Source of the DNA: Pseudomonadota bacterium
Lineage (GTDB): Bacteria; Pseudomonadota; Gammaproteobacteria; CALCKW01
Direction of reading: 5' to 3'
NCBI GenBank assembly: GCA_039196715.1
Contig: JBCCUP010000002.1
Coordinates: forward strand, 137,601 to 187,116
Length of the DNA stretch: 49,516 nucleotides
Positions 40,641 through 49,516 of the stretch are shown one piece after another (positions within the stretch are counted from its first letter, which is position 1; the number at the start of each line of letters is the position of its first letter). The position numbers and the translations under genes are program-made. The notes beneath the pieces were generated by a model. The model did no database searches and was not told the origin of the DNA. It saw only the letters and a program-made list of their open reading frames with translations.

Positions 40641-40762
40641 CTACCCGTGAACTGGCTGCAGGGCACACCCCGCAGCGACCGAACCGTGGAGCTAAAGCGT
40701 AGTCGTTGGACAGCGGTTGTACAGGTTCCGAGCGTGAAAATCCGCCTGTGCACCCGCTCGCA

Positions 40763-42502
40763 TCACATGCGCTCGAGCGCCTCGATGCCGAGCAGGCCGA
40801 GGCCGTCGACCAGCACCGTGTGGGTGAGCTGACTCAGCGCCAGGCGGTTGGCGGCCACCGTCGCCTCGCTGCTCAGCACCGGACAGGCTTCGTAGAAGGT
40901 CGAGTAGAAGCTCGCGAGCTCGTAGAGGTAGTTGCACAGGAGGTTCGGGAAGCCGCGCGCGGCCACTGCGTCGAGTGTTGCGGCGTAGCGCACCAGGTGC
41001 TTGGCAAGGTCGCGCTCGGCAGCGTGTTCCAGCGTCGGGGCGGCGCTCGGGGTGAGGCTTTGTTCGGCGGCGCGGCGCATCAGGCTCGCCATGCGGGCGC
41101 AGGCGTAGAGCAGGTAGGGCGCGGTGTTGCCGTCGAAGCTCAGCATCTTGTCAAAGCTGAAGATGTAGTCCGTGGCACGGTTCTTCGAGAGATCGGCGTA
41201 TTTCACTGCGGCGATGCCGACGCGGTCGGCGATGGTGCGCGCCTCTTCAGCGCTCGCGTCGGGCAGTTTCTCTGCCACCACCTGGCTGGCGCGCTCCACC
41301 GCTTCGTCGAGCAGCGATGCGAGTTTCACGGTGCCGCCGGCCCGGGTCTTGAACGGCTTGCCGTCCTCGCCGTTCATGGTGCCGAAACCGAGGTGCTCGA
41401 AGTGCTTGCCTTCGGGCAGGAAGCCCGCTGCGCGCGCGACCGCAAAGACCTGCTCGAAATGCAGGTGCTGGCGTTTGTCGACGACGTACAGGGAGCGGTC
41501 GCAATCGAACTCGCGCACGCGCAGGCGCACCGTCGCGAGGTCGGAGGTGGCGTAGAGGTAGCCGCCGCCGGCTTTCTCGACAATCAACGGCAGCGGGTCG
41601 CCGGCCTTGTTGGTGAAGGCGTCGAGGAACACGCACTTGGCGCCGGCGTCTTCCGTCAGCAGCCCGGCGGCTTCGAGGTCGGCGACGACGCGTGGCAGGT
41701 CGTCGTTGTAGCGGCTTTCGCCGTCGAGGTCGTCGCGTGTCAGCAGCACCCCGAGCCGGGCGTAGAGCGCGTCGGCATGGGTGAGCGTGATGTCGTTGAA
41801 CTGGTGCCAGAGCGCCATGCACGCGGCGTCGCCCGCTTGCATCGCGACCACCAGCTCGCGGGCGCGGTCGGCGAACGCGGGTTCGGCGTCGAAGCGCTTC
41901 TTCGCCGCCTGGTAGAAGCCCTCGAGATCCGAGAGCAGCAGCGCCTCGGCCCCCGCCGGTTCAGCTTCGAAGTGCGCGAGCAGCATGCCGAACTGCGTGC
42001 CCCAGTCGCCGACGTGGTTCTGCCGGATCACGGTGTGGCCGAGCCGCTCGAACACGCGCACCAGTGCGTCGCCAATGATCGTCGAGCGCAGGTGCCCGAC
42101 GTGCATTTCCTTGGCGAGGTTTGGCGCGCTGTAGTCGATGACCACCGTCTCGGGCGCGTCGTTGGTCGGCACCCCGAGGCGCGTGTCGGCGAGCATCGCC
42201 GCGAGTTGGCGGTCGAGCACGCCCGCGTCGACACGGAAGTTCAGGAATCCGGGACCGGCGATCTCGACGCCGCCGATCGCGTCGTCGGCCGGCAGGGCCG
42301 CGAGCAGCGCCTCGGCGACCGCGCGCGGCGCTTTGCCGGCCGGTTTCGCCAGCACCATGGCGAGGTTGCTCGCGAAATCGCCGTGCGCCTTGTCTTTGGC
42401 CTCGTCGACCCGGATCGCCGGTGCGGTGCCTGCGGGCAGGTTGCCCTCGGCCACGAGGCGGTCAACGGCGGTTTGAAGCAGCTCGGCGATGCGGGATTTC
42501 AT
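40763..42502 (-). CDS. argS: arginyl-tRNA synthetase
   Basis: This class I aminoacyl-tRNA synthetase charges tRNA-Arg, 579 residues. The additional N-terminal domain (MKSRIAELLQTAV to GPGFLNFRVD) binds the tRNA D-loop. The catalytic core has DYSAPNLAKEMHVGHLRSTI containing the HVGH version of the HIGH motif, and HVGDWGTQFGMLLAH. The KMSKS element is not canonical, as in many ArgRS; FSFDKMLSFDGNTAPYLLYA marks that region. The C-terminal anticodon-binding domain is present to the end (LLGIEALERM). The ATG at 42500-42502 is preferred over a GTG four codons upstream. It is followed by the SPOR gene in the same direction. Confidence 0.97.
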   Translation of the reverse strand: MKSRIAELLQTAVDRLVAEGNLPAGTAPAIRVDEAKDKAHGDFASNLAMVLAKPAGKAPRAVAEALLAALPADDAIGGVEIAGPGFLNFRVDAGVLDRQLAAMLADTRLGVPTNDAPETVVIDYSAPNLAKEMHVGHLRSTIIGDALVRVFERLGHTVIRQNHVGDWGTQFGMLLAHFEAEPAGAEALLLSDLEGFYQAAKKRFDAEPAFADRARELVVAMQAGDAACMALWHQFNDITLTHADALYARLGVLLTRDDLDGESRYNDDLPRVVADLEAAGLLTEDAGAKCVFLDAFTNKAGDPLPLIVEKAGGGYLYATSDLATVRLRVREFDCDRSLYVVDKRQHLHFEQVFAVARAAGFLPEGKHFEHLGFGTMNGEDGKPFKTRAGGTVKLASLLDEAVERASQVVAEKLPDASAEEARTIADRVGIAAVKYADLSKNRATDYIFSFDKMLSFDGNTAPYLLYACARMASLMRRAAEQSLTPSAAPTLEHAAERDLAKHLVRYAATLDAVAARGFPNLLCNYLYELASFYSTFYEACPVLSSEATVAANRLALSQLTHTVLVDGLGLLGIEALERM

Positions 42503-42632
42503 GGGGTGCGGCACACGTAGGTCAGCCGGAAAGTTTAGCAGTCTGCCCCGGGCGAAGTGCGCAGGTTTCGGGCGGCGGTGTGGCCCCGGAGCGCGCAGAC
42601 TTGCTATCGACGTCCCCCAACAGGAGCCTCCT

Positions 42633-43100
42633 ATGGCCTTTCAAGTCCACGCCTTGCCCGTCGAACCTTTTGCCCCGTTGTTCGCCCTGCCTGACGCCGC
42701 CCTCGACGCGCACCATGCGCGCCGCGTTACCGTCGAACAGGCGGGCTACGCGCCCTGTCGGGTGAGCCTGAGCTACGCCGACGCGGGTGAAACGGTGTTG
42801 CTGGTCAACCACCTGCACCTTGACGTCGCCAACCCCTACCGCTCGCGGCACGCGGTGTACGTGCGAGAAGGCGCGCAACCCGGGGTGTTTGGTGTGAATG
42901 AACTGCCCGAAACCCTGCGGCGCAGCTTTCTGTCCGTGCGCTGGTTCGATGCGACGCACGACATGATCGACGCCGACCTGGTCGACGGCGACGGCCTCGC
43001 CGCTGCGCTCGACGCCGGGTTTGCGAAGCCTCAGGTCGAGTACGCACACCTGCACTATGCCAAGCGCGGCTGCTATGCGGCGCGCGTCACGCGTGCGTAG
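42633..43100 (+). CDS. DUF1203 family protein
   Basis: This 155-residue cytosolic protein matches the DUF1203 family. The characteristic segments are YAPCRVSLSYADAGETVLLVNH, which the family shares as PCRxCL-like followed by LL-x-x-H, then NPYRSRHAVYVREGA, and the C-terminal VEYAHLHYAKRGCYAARVTR. No catalytic function is established for the family. The ATG is supported by CAGGAG six bases upstream. It is divergent from argS and convergent with the hydroxylase gene. Confidence 0.85.
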   Translation: MAFQVHALPVEPFAPLFALPDAALDAHHARRVTVEQAGYAPCRVSLSYADAGETVLLVNHLHLDVANPYRSRHAVYVREGAQPGVFGVNELPETLRRSFLSVRWFDATHDMIDADLVDGDGLAAALDAGFAKPQVEYAHLHYAKRGCYAARVTRA

Positions 43101-43271
43101 GGCGGCTCCGATTCAGTTCCAGGCGAGTGCAATGCGAGGCGTGATCTATTTGATAAAGCGCACCGGGCTGGCGTTCCAGTTTACAAAGCGTAAATCAGCG
43201 TTTTTGATGGTCCGTCACTCGGGTGATCACAACGGCGCAGGGTCGGGCACGGCTCACCGGGCGTATGAGGC

Positions 43272-44696
43272 TCAATCGGGGCCTCCCCAGTACACCGCGT
43301 CGATGTAACGGTCTGGCCGCACGCTCAGCGTGTCGACACCGAGCGCGTCCAGGCACGCGGCCACGCCGGGGTGGGTCTCGCCGTCAAACGGTACCACCCC
43401 GGCCGGTGTGGTCGCGTCGACCAGGCGGTGGCGTGTCAGCAGCGCGTGTCGGTAGCCGACCGCGTCGTCGAGGCGAATGCCGTCGGCGAGTGTGGGTTGT
43501 GGGGCGAGCGTGCCGACCCGATCGTGTGCCTCGGCTGACACGCCACCGAGGCGCCGTGACAGCGAGGCCATGGTCGCCGTGCCGGCCGTCGCGAGTGTCT
43601 GCGCCTGGGTTGGGTCGACGGTGCTGACCAGGTTGCCAAGCCGTGCCGCGGTATCGATGTAGGCTCGCACATGCGGGCCGCGCTCGGCAGCGTAGCTGTC
43701 CAAGTGCGCGGGATCGTCGCCGTTTTCCATGCAGCTGGCCACTTTCCAGGCGAGGTTGGCGGCGTCGCGGATGCCGGCGCACATACCTTGACCCATAAAC
43801 GGGGGTGTCAGGTGCGCCGCGTCACCCGCCAACAAAACCCTGCCACGGCGCCAGGCCTTGGTCACCGCCGAGCGGAAGGTGTACACCGCCCGCCGTTCGA
43901 TCTCGGCCTCGTGCGGTGCGAGCCAGGGCGCGAGCCGCGCCCAGATCCGCGCCGTTTCAGTCTCGGTGGCCTCGTCGTCGTCGGTGTTCAAGCGAAATTC
44001 CCAGCGTCGGCGCGTGCCCGGGTTGCGGCAGTAGGTGGCGGGCTGCTCGGGGTTGCAGAACTGCAGCGTGTGGTCGCCGAGGTCGGGGCGCTCGCGGGTC
44101 AGCAGCAGATCGATCACCAGCCAGCGTTCGGTGAAGCCGAGGTCGGTGTACTCGAGACCGAGTGCCGAGCGCACCGTCGAGCGGGCGCCGTCGCAGCCAA
44201 CCGCGTAGCGCGCAGCCACCCGAGTCGGTGTGCCTGTCGCCTCGTCGACGGCATGGAGCACCACGCCGTCGTCGCTCGAGACGAGGCCGTCGACACGGTG
44301 CGCGGTCAGCAAATCGACGGCCGGGTCGCGGTCGAGGGTGGCGCGCAGCAGTTGCTCGAGGTCGGGCTGATGCAGCCGGTAGCTGGCGTGCCAGCCTTGC
44401 GGTGTGATCTCGGCGGGACGTGGCCAGTCGAGCAGGCAGCGCCCATCCGGCGCGACAAAGCGCATGCCCGGGTTGACCCGAACGCGCTCACGCAGGGCAT
44501 CGCTGATCCCAACAGTCTGGAACACGCGCATGCACTCGTCGTCGAAGTGCACCGCCCGGGGCAGCGGGTAGAGGTCGGCGGCGCGGTCGAGCACCACCAC
44601 CGACACGCCGCTGAGGGCCAGGAGTTTTGCGAGCACGGCGCCGGTTGGCCCGCAGCCGACCACGGCGACGTCGCAGCGGTAGGCGGGCGTGGTCAC
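43272..44696 (-). CDS. FAD-dependent aromatic hydroxylase, MhpA-like
   Basis: This 474-residue class A flavoprotein monooxygenase inserts one oxygen next to a phenolic hydroxyl using NAD(P)H. FAD motifs are clear: DVAVVGCGPTGAVLAKLLAL (GxGxxG), VGCDGARSTVR (DG motif) and RVLLAGDAAHLTPPFMGQG (GD motif), followed by RDAANLAWKVA. The overall resemblance is to 3-(3-hydroxyphenyl)propionate hydroxylase (MhpA) and related enzymes. Its GTG start overlaps the stop of the extradiol dioxygenase gene by four bases, so the pair is translationally coupled and probably acts in sequence: hydroxylation to a catechol, then ring opening. The real substrate is unknown. Confidence 0.88.
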   Translation of the reverse strand: MTTPAYRCDVAVVGCGPTGAVLAKLLALSGVSVVVLDRAADLYPLPRAVHFDDECMRVFQTVGISDALRERVRVNPGMRFVAPDGRCLLDWPRPAEITPQGWHASYRLHQPDLEQLLRATLDRDPAVDLLTAHRVDGLVSSDDGVVLHAVDEATGTPTRVAARYAVGCDGARSTVRSALGLEYTDLGFTERWLVIDLLLTRERPDLGDHTLQFCNPEQPATYCRNPGTRRRWEFRLNTDDDEATETETARIWARLAPWLAPHEAEIERRAVYTFRSAVTKAWRRGRVLLAGDAAHLTPPFMGQGMCAGIRDAANLAWKVASCMENGDDPAHLDSYAAERGPHVRAYIDTAARLGNLVSTVDPTQAQTLATAGTATMASLSRRLGGVSAEAHDRVGTLAPQPTLADGIRLDDAVGYRHALLTRHRLVDATTPAGVVPFDGETHPGVAACLDALGVDTLSVRPDRYIDAVYWGGPD

Positions 44697-45664
44697 CGAC
44701 GGTGCATCAGGTCGTAGAGCCAGGGGCACTCGGTGACCGGTGGCGCGCGCAGGCCCTGTTCCGCGGCGGCCGTGCGCAGCGCGCGAAACGCGTCGCGTTG
44801 CGCGTCCGGCAGGTACGGGCGGTCGTGCCCCCAGAAACTCGGACCGCAGTGGGTCTCGTGCGGTGTCCACGTGGCGGGGTCGATCACGCGGCCACCCCAG
44901 CCACTCTCGATGAAAAAGCCCGACGGCGTGTGCGCGTAGAAGCTGGTCATGTAATCGTTGGTGTGGCGACCGAGGGTGTAGGCGATGCCGTCGCCGCGGG
45001 CGAGTGCGAGGTCGTAGCCCTGCCCGACGTCGTCGAGGTTGCCGTACTCGACCATGAAGTGGTGTAGCCCGGCCTGGCCCGAGCCGATGATGGCGAAACT
45101 GTGGTGGCGGCCGTTGACGTGAAAGAAGAACATCGGCACCGGTGTCAGGCCGTAGTCGCTGACCCGAAAGCCGAGCAGATCCCGGTAGAACGGCACCAGC
45201 GCCTCGGCGTCCGGCACGTGCAACACCGCGTGGCCGAGTCCGAGCGGCCCGGTGACGAAGCCGCTGATCGGGCGTCCGGGTGCGAACGCGGTGTCGGCCT
45301 GTACCGGGTCGACGACCAACTCCACGCGGTTGCCGGCCGGGTCACTGAAGTGAACCAGCGCGCCCACCTGGCGGCGGTCGGCGAGGGCAGCCGAACCCGG
45401 CGTGACGGCGGTGCCGGCAGCGTCGAGCTGCGCGGCGAGGTGTTCGAGGTCGTCGCGCGTTGCCACTTCCCAACCGAGAAAAGCAAGCGTGTCACCGGTC
45501 TCGTCCGAGACGACGAAGCGTTGTGCTTGCCCGTCCATGCGAAAGCTGCGGTGTCGTCCGGCGGCGTCGACCGCGTGCATGCCGAGTTGCCCGGTCGCAA
45601 ACGCGTGCCAGTCGGCCTCGCGGTCCGACCGCACTCCGATGTAGCTCAACGCACAGATGCCCAT
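44693..45664 (-). CDS. type I extradiol (catechol) dioxygenase
   Basis: This 323-residue protein has two vicinal-oxygen-chelate domains, the architecture of BphC-type catechol 2,3-dioxygenases. The iron ligands are in the second domain: His in LGLGHAVLHVPD, His in QAGLHHFMVEYGNLDDVG, and Glu in HTPSGFFIESGWGG. Catalytic Tyr/His candidates follow LGRHTNDYMTSFYAHTP. It should cleave a substituted catechol next to the diol. The gene precedes and overlaps the MhpA-like hydroxylase, which would make that catechol, so the two genes encode consecutive steps of aromatic breakdown. No hydrolase or hydratase for the lower pathway is in the window. Confidence 0.9.
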   Translation of the reverse strand: MGICALSYIGVRSDREADWHAFATGQLGMHAVDAAGRHRSFRMDGQAQRFVVSDETGDTLAFLGWEVATRDDLEHLAAQLDAAGTAVTPGSAALADRRQVGALVHFSDPAGNRVELVVDPVQADTAFAPGRPISGFVTGPLGLGHAVLHVPDAEALVPFYRDLLGFRVSDYGLTPVPMFFFHVNGRHHSFAIIGSGQAGLHHFMVEYGNLDDVGQGYDLALARGDGIAYTLGRHTNDYMTSFYAHTPSGFFIESGWGGRVIDPATWTPHETHCGPSFWGHDRPYLPDAQRDAFRALRTAAAEQGLRAPPVTECPWLYDLMHRR

Positions 45665-45688
45665 ACCCGCCCCCGTGTGACTGCGGTC

Positions 45689-45719
45689 ATCCTAGAGGAT
45701 TCGCCTGCACGACACACAA
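45689..45719 (-). promoter_or_regulatory. candidate promoter of the dioxygenase-hydroxylase operon
   Basis: On the minus strand TTGTGT and TAGGAT are separated by 19 bp and end about 25 bp before the dioxygenase ATG. The spacing is longer than the optimum of 17. It lies in the 128-bp gap after the ABC ATPase gene. Confidence 0.3.
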
Positions 45720-45792
45720 CGCCGTGGCCGCCCCGGCGCCGCGAAGCGACGTCGAAGAGACCGCATCCGCCCGCCCCACAGCCGTTCGCCGA

Positions 45793-47502
45793 TCAGGCGT
45801 CGCCGAGCGAGGTCAGTTTCGGCATCAGGTTCAGCAGGTGCCGGCTGTAGTCGTGCTGCGGCGCGTCGAAGAGCGTGTTGGTCTCGGCGATCTCGCAGAT
45901 GGCGCCGTGTCGCATCACCGCCACGCGGTCGCACATCTGGCGTATGACGGGCAGGTCGTGGCTGATGAACAGCAGCGTCAGACCGAGCTCGGCTTGCAAA
46001 TCCTTCAACAGGTTCAGGATCGTCGCCTGCACCGACACATCGAGTGCCGAGGTGGGTTCGTCGCAGATCAGGATGCGCGGTCGCGACGCCAGCGCCCGCG
46101 CGATCGAGATGCGTTGGCGCTGACCGCCCGAGAACTCGTGCGGGTATTTGAGCTCGGCGGTGCGCGGCAAGCCAACGTGCTCGAGCAGGTCTGAGACGAT
46201 CTGCCGCGTCTCCGCTTCCGAGCCCGTCGAGCGGTGGAAGCGGATCGGCTCGGCGACGATGTCGCGCACGCGCATGCGCGAGTTGAGCGAGGAGTACGGG
46301 TCCTGGAAAACCATCTGCACGCTGCGTCGCACCGCCTTGACCGCGTCGGACTTCGGCGCACTCAGAACATCCTGGCCGCGGACGGTGATGCGCCCGCTGT
46401 CGGCCGGGTAGAGCCCGGCGATGATCCGCGCGACCGTTGACTTGCCGGAGCCACTTTCCCCGACGAGGCCGAAGCTCTCGCCGGCGGTGACCTCGAAAGA
46501 GACGTCGTCCAGTGCGGTGATCGCGGTCTGGTTGCGTTTGAAGAACGCGCGTTGCAGCACGAAGGTCTTGTTGACGTTGGCCACCGTCAGCGCGACGTCG
46601 GTGTCGGCTGCCGTGTCGGCGGTGCGCGCGCCGAGCCAGTGCGTTTCGACGTCGATCGGTTTGAGCTTGCTGGTGCCGCCCTCGATGTAGTCAATCAGCG
46701 TGAAGCGGTCGATTTTGCGGTCGCCGCGCGGCACCGCGGCAATCAGGCTCTTGGTGTAGTCGTGCTTGGGCGCCCCGATCACTTGGGCCACGTCGCCGGT
46801 CTCGACAACCTCGCCGTTGTACATCACCGCCACCCGGTCGGCGATCTCGGCGATCACGCCGATGTCGTGGGTCACGAGGATCACACCGAGTTGGCGCGAG
46901 GCGCAGAGCGACTTGATCAGTTCGAGGATCTGCGCCTGAATCGACACGTCGAGCGCGGTGGTCGGTTCGTCCGCGATGATCAGGTCCGGGTCGCCCGAGA
47001 GCGCGAGCGCGATCACCACGCGCTGGCGCATGCCGCCCGAGAACTGGTGCGGGTAGGCTTTGAGTCGTGCGCGCGGTTCGCTGATGCCGACAGACTCGAG
47101 CAGCGCGATGGCCTCGGCCTCGGCGGCCGCGGCGTCGAGCGCCTTGGTGCTGCGCAGTGTTTCAACCAGCTGTTCGCCGACCGTCATGAGCGGGTTCAGC
47201 GACGTCTGTGGGTCCTGGAAGATCATGCCGATGCGCGAGCCGCGGTACCCGCGCAGCGTCTCGTCGTCGAGCGTAGTGAGGTCGGTGCCGTCGAACAGCA
47301 CCCGGCCCGAGACGATCCGGCCCGGCGGCTCGAGCAGGTTGATCAGCGCGTTGCCGACCGTCGACTTGCCCGCGCCACTCTCGCCGACGAGGCCCAGCAC
47401 CTCGCCCGGTGCCACCTCGAGCGAGACGTCGCGCACCGCCAGCACGTTGCCGCGGCGCGACGGGAACTCGACGTTCAGGTTTTCGATGCGAACCACTGAC
47501 AT
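45793..47502 (-). CDS. ABC transporter ATP-binding protein, fused DppD-DppF type
   Basis: This 569-residue protein contains two complete nucleotide-binding domains, replacing the separate DppD and DppF subunits, as in GsiA/YejF. The first has Walker [13 protein letters not shown], signature FSGGMRQRV and Walker [14 protein letters not shown]. The second has [27 protein letters not shown] and [13 protein letters not shown]. Both switch histidines are present (VTHDIG, ISHDLP). It energises uptake through the two permeases encoded just upstream. The start ATG overlaps the permease stop by one base. Peptides, glutathione or other solutes are possible substrates for this family. Confidence 0.93.
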   Translation of the reverse strand: MSVVRIENLNVEFPSRRGNVLAVRDVSLEVAPGEVLGLVGESGAGKSTVGNALINLLEPPGRIVSGRVLFDGTDLTTLDDETLRGYRGSRIGMIFQDPQTSLNPLMTVGEQLVETLRSTKALDAAAAEAEAIALLESVGISEPRARLKAYPHQFSGGMRQRVVIALALSGDPDLIIADEPTTALDVSIQAQILELIKSLCASRQLGVILVTHDIGVIAEIADRVAVMYNGEVVETGDVAQVIGAPKHDYTKSLIAAVPRGDRKIDRFTLIDYIEGGTSKLKPIDVETHWLGARTADTAADTDVALTVANVNKTFVLQRAFFKRNQTAITALDDVSFEVTAGESFGLVGESGSGKSTVARIIAGLYPADSGRITVRGQDVLSAPKSDAVKAVRRSVQMVFQDPYSSLNSRMRVRDIVAEPIRFHRSTGSEAETRQIVSDLLEHVGLPRTAELKYPHEFSGGQRQRISIARALASRPRILICDEPTSALDVSVQATILNLLKDLQAELGLTLLFISHDLPVIRQMCDRVAVMRHGAICEIAETNTLFDAPQHDYSRHLLNLMPKLTSLGDA

Positions 47503-48425
47503 CAGCGCAGCTTCGGATTGAGTGCGTCGCGCATCCAATCCCCCAGCAGGTTGACCGAGAACACCAGCGCCACCAGCGCGAGCGCCGGGAACAGGGTGAT
47601 CCACCACAGCCCCGAGAAGAGGTACTCGTTGCCGACGCGGATCAACGTGCCGAGCGACGGCGTGGTCGGCGGGATGCCCTGGCCGAGAAAGCTCAAGGTC
47701 GCCTCAGAGATGATCGCGAGCGCGAGGCCGATGGTCGCGATGACCAGCACCGGCCGCAGCGTGTTCGGCAGGATGTGGCGCAGCATGATCGTGAGGTTCG
47801 GCAGACCGATCAGCCGCGCCGCTTGCACGTATTCCTTTTCGGCCTCAACGAGGGTCGCCGAGCGCGCCACCCGTGCGAACTGCGGCCAGTCGGTGAGGCC
47901 CACGGCGATGATCACCACGTAGATCGCCATGTCGTCGCGGATGTCGGGCGGCAGGATCGCGCGGCCGATGCCGTTGATCAGGATCGCGAGCAGGATGCCC
48001 GGGATGGTGAGCTGCACGTCGGCGAGGCGCATGATCACCGTGTCGACTGTGCCGCCGGCGTAGCCGGAGATCACACCGAGTGCGACGCCGAGCACCATGC
48101 CCATCAACACCGCGGCGATGCCGACCGTGATCGAGATGCGCCCACCGTAGAGCAGCGTCGAGAGCATGTCCCGGCCCTGGTTGTCGGTGCCGAGCAGGTA
48201 GCGCGGGTCGCCGCCGTCCACCCAGACCGGCGGCAGCTTGCCGTCCCAGAGCGAAATCTGCGACGGGTCGAAGGGGTTGTAGGGCGCAATCCACGGCGCG
48301 GCAAAACACGCGACCACGGCCGCGAGTGTCACGAAGGCGGCAAGCAGCGCCCCGGGGCTGTGGAAGAACGAGTAGAGGACGTCGTTGTCGGTGAGACGGG
48401 CCCAGCGGGATTTCAGCGCATCCAT
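47502..48425 (-). CDS. ABC transporter permease, DppC/OppC type
   Basis: This 307-residue inner-membrane subunit has six predicted helices. After an N-terminal cytosolic stretch and first helix ([16 protein letters not shown]) come the OppC-N-type segment [21 protein letters not shown] and the binding-protein-dependent transport signature with the EAA loop [26 protein letters not shown]. It pairs with the DppB-like subunit to form the channel. The stop is one base from the DppB-DppC neighbour arrangement typical of the family, and the ATPase gene follows with an overlap. Confidence 0.93.
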   Translation of the reverse strand: MDALKSRWARLTDNDVLYSFFHSPGALLAAFVTLAAVVACFAAPWIAPYNPFDPSQISLWDGKLPPVWVDGGDPRYLLGTDNQGRDMLSTLLYGGRISITVGIAAVLMGMVLGVALGVISGYAGGTVDTVIMRLADVQLTIPGILLAILINGIGRAILPPDIRDDMAIYVVIIAVGLTDWPQFARVARSATLVEAEKEYVQAARLIGLPNLTIMLRHILPNTLRPVLVIATIGLALAIISEATLSFLGQGIPPTTPSLGTLIRVGNEYLFSGLWWITLFPALALVALVFSVNLLGDWMRDALNPKLR

Positions 48426-48426
48426 G

Positions 48427-49395
48427 TCAGGACTCCACGCGGATGCGGGGGTCGACGAAGAAGTAGAGCAGGTCGACGACGAGGTTGATCACCACGAACA
48501 GGAAGGCGACGAACAGCATGTACGCCGACATCACGGGCACGTCGACGAAGTCGACCGCCTGAATGAACATCAAGCCTGTCCCTGGCCACTGGAACACCGT
48601 TTCGGTGATGACCGAGTAGGCGATCAGCGCGCCGATGTTGAGGCCGATGATGGTGATCACCGGCACCAGCGTGTTGCGCAGCGCGTGCACGAAGTGGATC
48701 GAGCGCGTCGCGAGCCCGCGGGCCCGGGCGAACTTGATGAAATCGGTGCGCATGACTTCGAGCATCTCGGCGCGCACCAGCCGCAAGATCATCGTGAGCT
48801 GAAAGAGCGACAGCGTGATGGCCGGCAGGATGATCGACCGCCAGCCGTCGACCGTGAGCAAGGAAGTCTTCCACCAGCCGAGGTCGACCGTGCCGCCGCG
48901 GCCGGAGGACGGCAGCATGCGCAAGTGCACGGCGAAGACGTAGATCAGCGCGATGCCGATGATGAAGGTCGGCAGGCTGACACCGACCAGGCTGACTGAC
49001 ATCACGGCGCGGCTGAACAGCGCGTGCCGCTTGATGCCGGTGTAGATGCCCAGCCCGATCCCGAGCACGGTCGCGATGATCGCCGAGACGAACACGAGCT
49101 CGAGTGTGGCGGGCAGGCGTTCGCCGATCAGTTCGAGCACCGGGCGACGGATGCGGTAGGAGAGGCCGAAATCGCCTTGCAATACGTTGCCGACGAAGCG
49201 CCCGTACTGTACCAGTATCGGGTCGTCGAGCCCGAGTTGCTGGCGCATCTCGATGCGCTGCTCGCGGGTTGCCTCCTGGCCCACCATGTTGTTGACCGGG
49301 TCGCCGACGAAGTTGAACAGCGAGAAACTGATGATCGACACCACAGCCATGACCAGAATCGACTGGCCCAGCCGGCGCGCGATGAAGAACAGCAC
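48427..49395 (-). CDS. ABC transporter permease, DppB/OppB type
   Basis: This 322-residue permease starts with the family signature MLFFIARRLGQSILVMAVVS, followed by VGDPVNNMVGQEATREQRIE, a large periplasmic loop, then the EAA loop MRTDFIKFARARGLATRSIH and VITIIGLNIGALIAYSVITE, which contains the conserved segment before the last helices. The start is GTG and the ribosome binding site is weak. The gene is first of the visible part of the operon; the periplasmic binding protein that belongs with it is probably encoded beyond the right edge of the window. Confidence 0.93.
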   Translation of the reverse strand: MLFFIARRLGQSILVMAVVSIISFSLFNFVGDPVNNMVGQEATREQRIEMRQQLGLDDPILVQYGRFVGNVLQGDFGLSYRIRRPVLELIGERLPATLELVFVSAIIATVLGIGLGIYTGIKRHALFSRAVMSVSLVGVSLPTFIIGIALIYVFAVHLRMLPSSGRGGTVDLGWWKTSLLTVDGWRSIILPAITLSLFQLTMILRLVRAEMLEVMRTDFIKFARARGLATRSIHFVHALRNTLVPVITIIGLNIGALIAYSVITETVFQWPGTGLMFIQAVDFVDVPVMSAYMLFVAFLFVVINLVVDLLYFFVDPRIRVES

Positions 49396-49433
49396 GTTAG
49401 CGATTTACCGAAGTGAGGGAAAACGTGCGCCAC

Positions 49434-49460
49434 CCCCGGGTCGGCGGGGGGGCCCCGGGG
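49434..49460 (-). terminator. possible GC-rich terminator upstream of the permease genes
   Basis: On the minus strand CCCCGGG and CCCGGGG can pair, followed about ten bases later by TTTT. If real it would terminate or attenuate transcription after an upstream binding-protein gene. The distance to the T run makes this weak. Confidence 0.25.
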
Positions 49461-49516
49461 CACGCGTCGCGCGTAAAGCGCCACCCTGAAGCGCCGACGC
49501 ACGGCGGCGTCAGAGC

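Noticed and set aside
1-49516. CRISPR arrays, rRNA and tRNA genes
   Set aside because: No regularly spaced direct repeats and no cloverleaf-like or rRNA-like segments were recognised. The only tandem repeat is the in-frame 27-bp unit in the lipoprotein gene.

Overview
The window is high-GC DNA (clearly above 60% by eye) from a proteobacterium, most likely a gammaproteobacterium. The basis is an argS gene followed by a SPOR-domain gene, a PilX/PilY1 type IV pilus pair, a three-domain PolA, TRAP transporters, many LysR regulators and tight -1/-4 gene overlaps. The taxonomic call is inference. No tRNA, rRNA, CRISPR array, transposase or integrase was recognised.

Layout. 0-1 kb: window edge, a low-GC intergenic stretch and a small thiol-transferase gene. 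1-5.9 kb (minus): a TRAP transporter operon dctP-dctQ-dctM, with an intrinsic terminator after dctP and an unusual 330-residue soluble tail on DctM. 6.2-8.0 kb (minus): a HAD-type protein and a LOG-family phosphoribohydrolase, divergent from polA (8.1-10.8 kb, plus). 11.5-18.6 kb (plus): a mevalonate pathway operon (HMG-CoA reductase, type 2 IPP isomerase, HMG-CoA synthase, two GHMP kinases, diphosphomevalonate decarboxylase) followed by a methyltransferase. Only acetoacetyl-CoA thiolase is missing for an acetyl-CoA to IPP/DMAPP route. The block is bracketed by the polA 3' end and a second, 57/61 identical copy of that end at 18685-18745, which suggests insertion at the polA 3' end.

18.7-19.9 kb is a visibly lower-GC patch with a homocysteine S-methyltransferase and a gene remnant. 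20-25.8 kb holds an MFS exporter divergent from an Eis-like acetyltransferase, a YpfJ-type metallopeptidase, a glycosyltransferase and a repeat-rich lipoprotein. 26-28.6 kb holds NhaA and a LysR regulator divergent from a small monooxygenase. 28.8-30.1 kb encodes a CheY-like receiver followed by a protein that joins four MshEN-like 24-residue repeats to a CheX-type phosphatase domain. It lies next to pilX-pilY1 (30.1-34.2 kb). I regard this pair as the best candidate for an undescribed signalling module.

34.3-37.4 kb looks like a decaying region. It has an FAD monooxygenase with an internal deletion and frameshift, an intact ferredoxin-NADP reductase, a siroheme synthase with a cut-down methyltransferase half, and a 117-residue remnant of a nitrite/sulfite reductase with its centre removed in frame. 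37.5-43.1 kb carries a LysR regulator, an EamA transporter, a SPOR protein, argS and a DUF1203 gene. 43.3-49.4 kb (minus) carries an aromatic hydroxylase and extradiol dioxygenase pair behind a Dpp/Opp-type ABC transporter whose binding protein would lie beyond the right edge.
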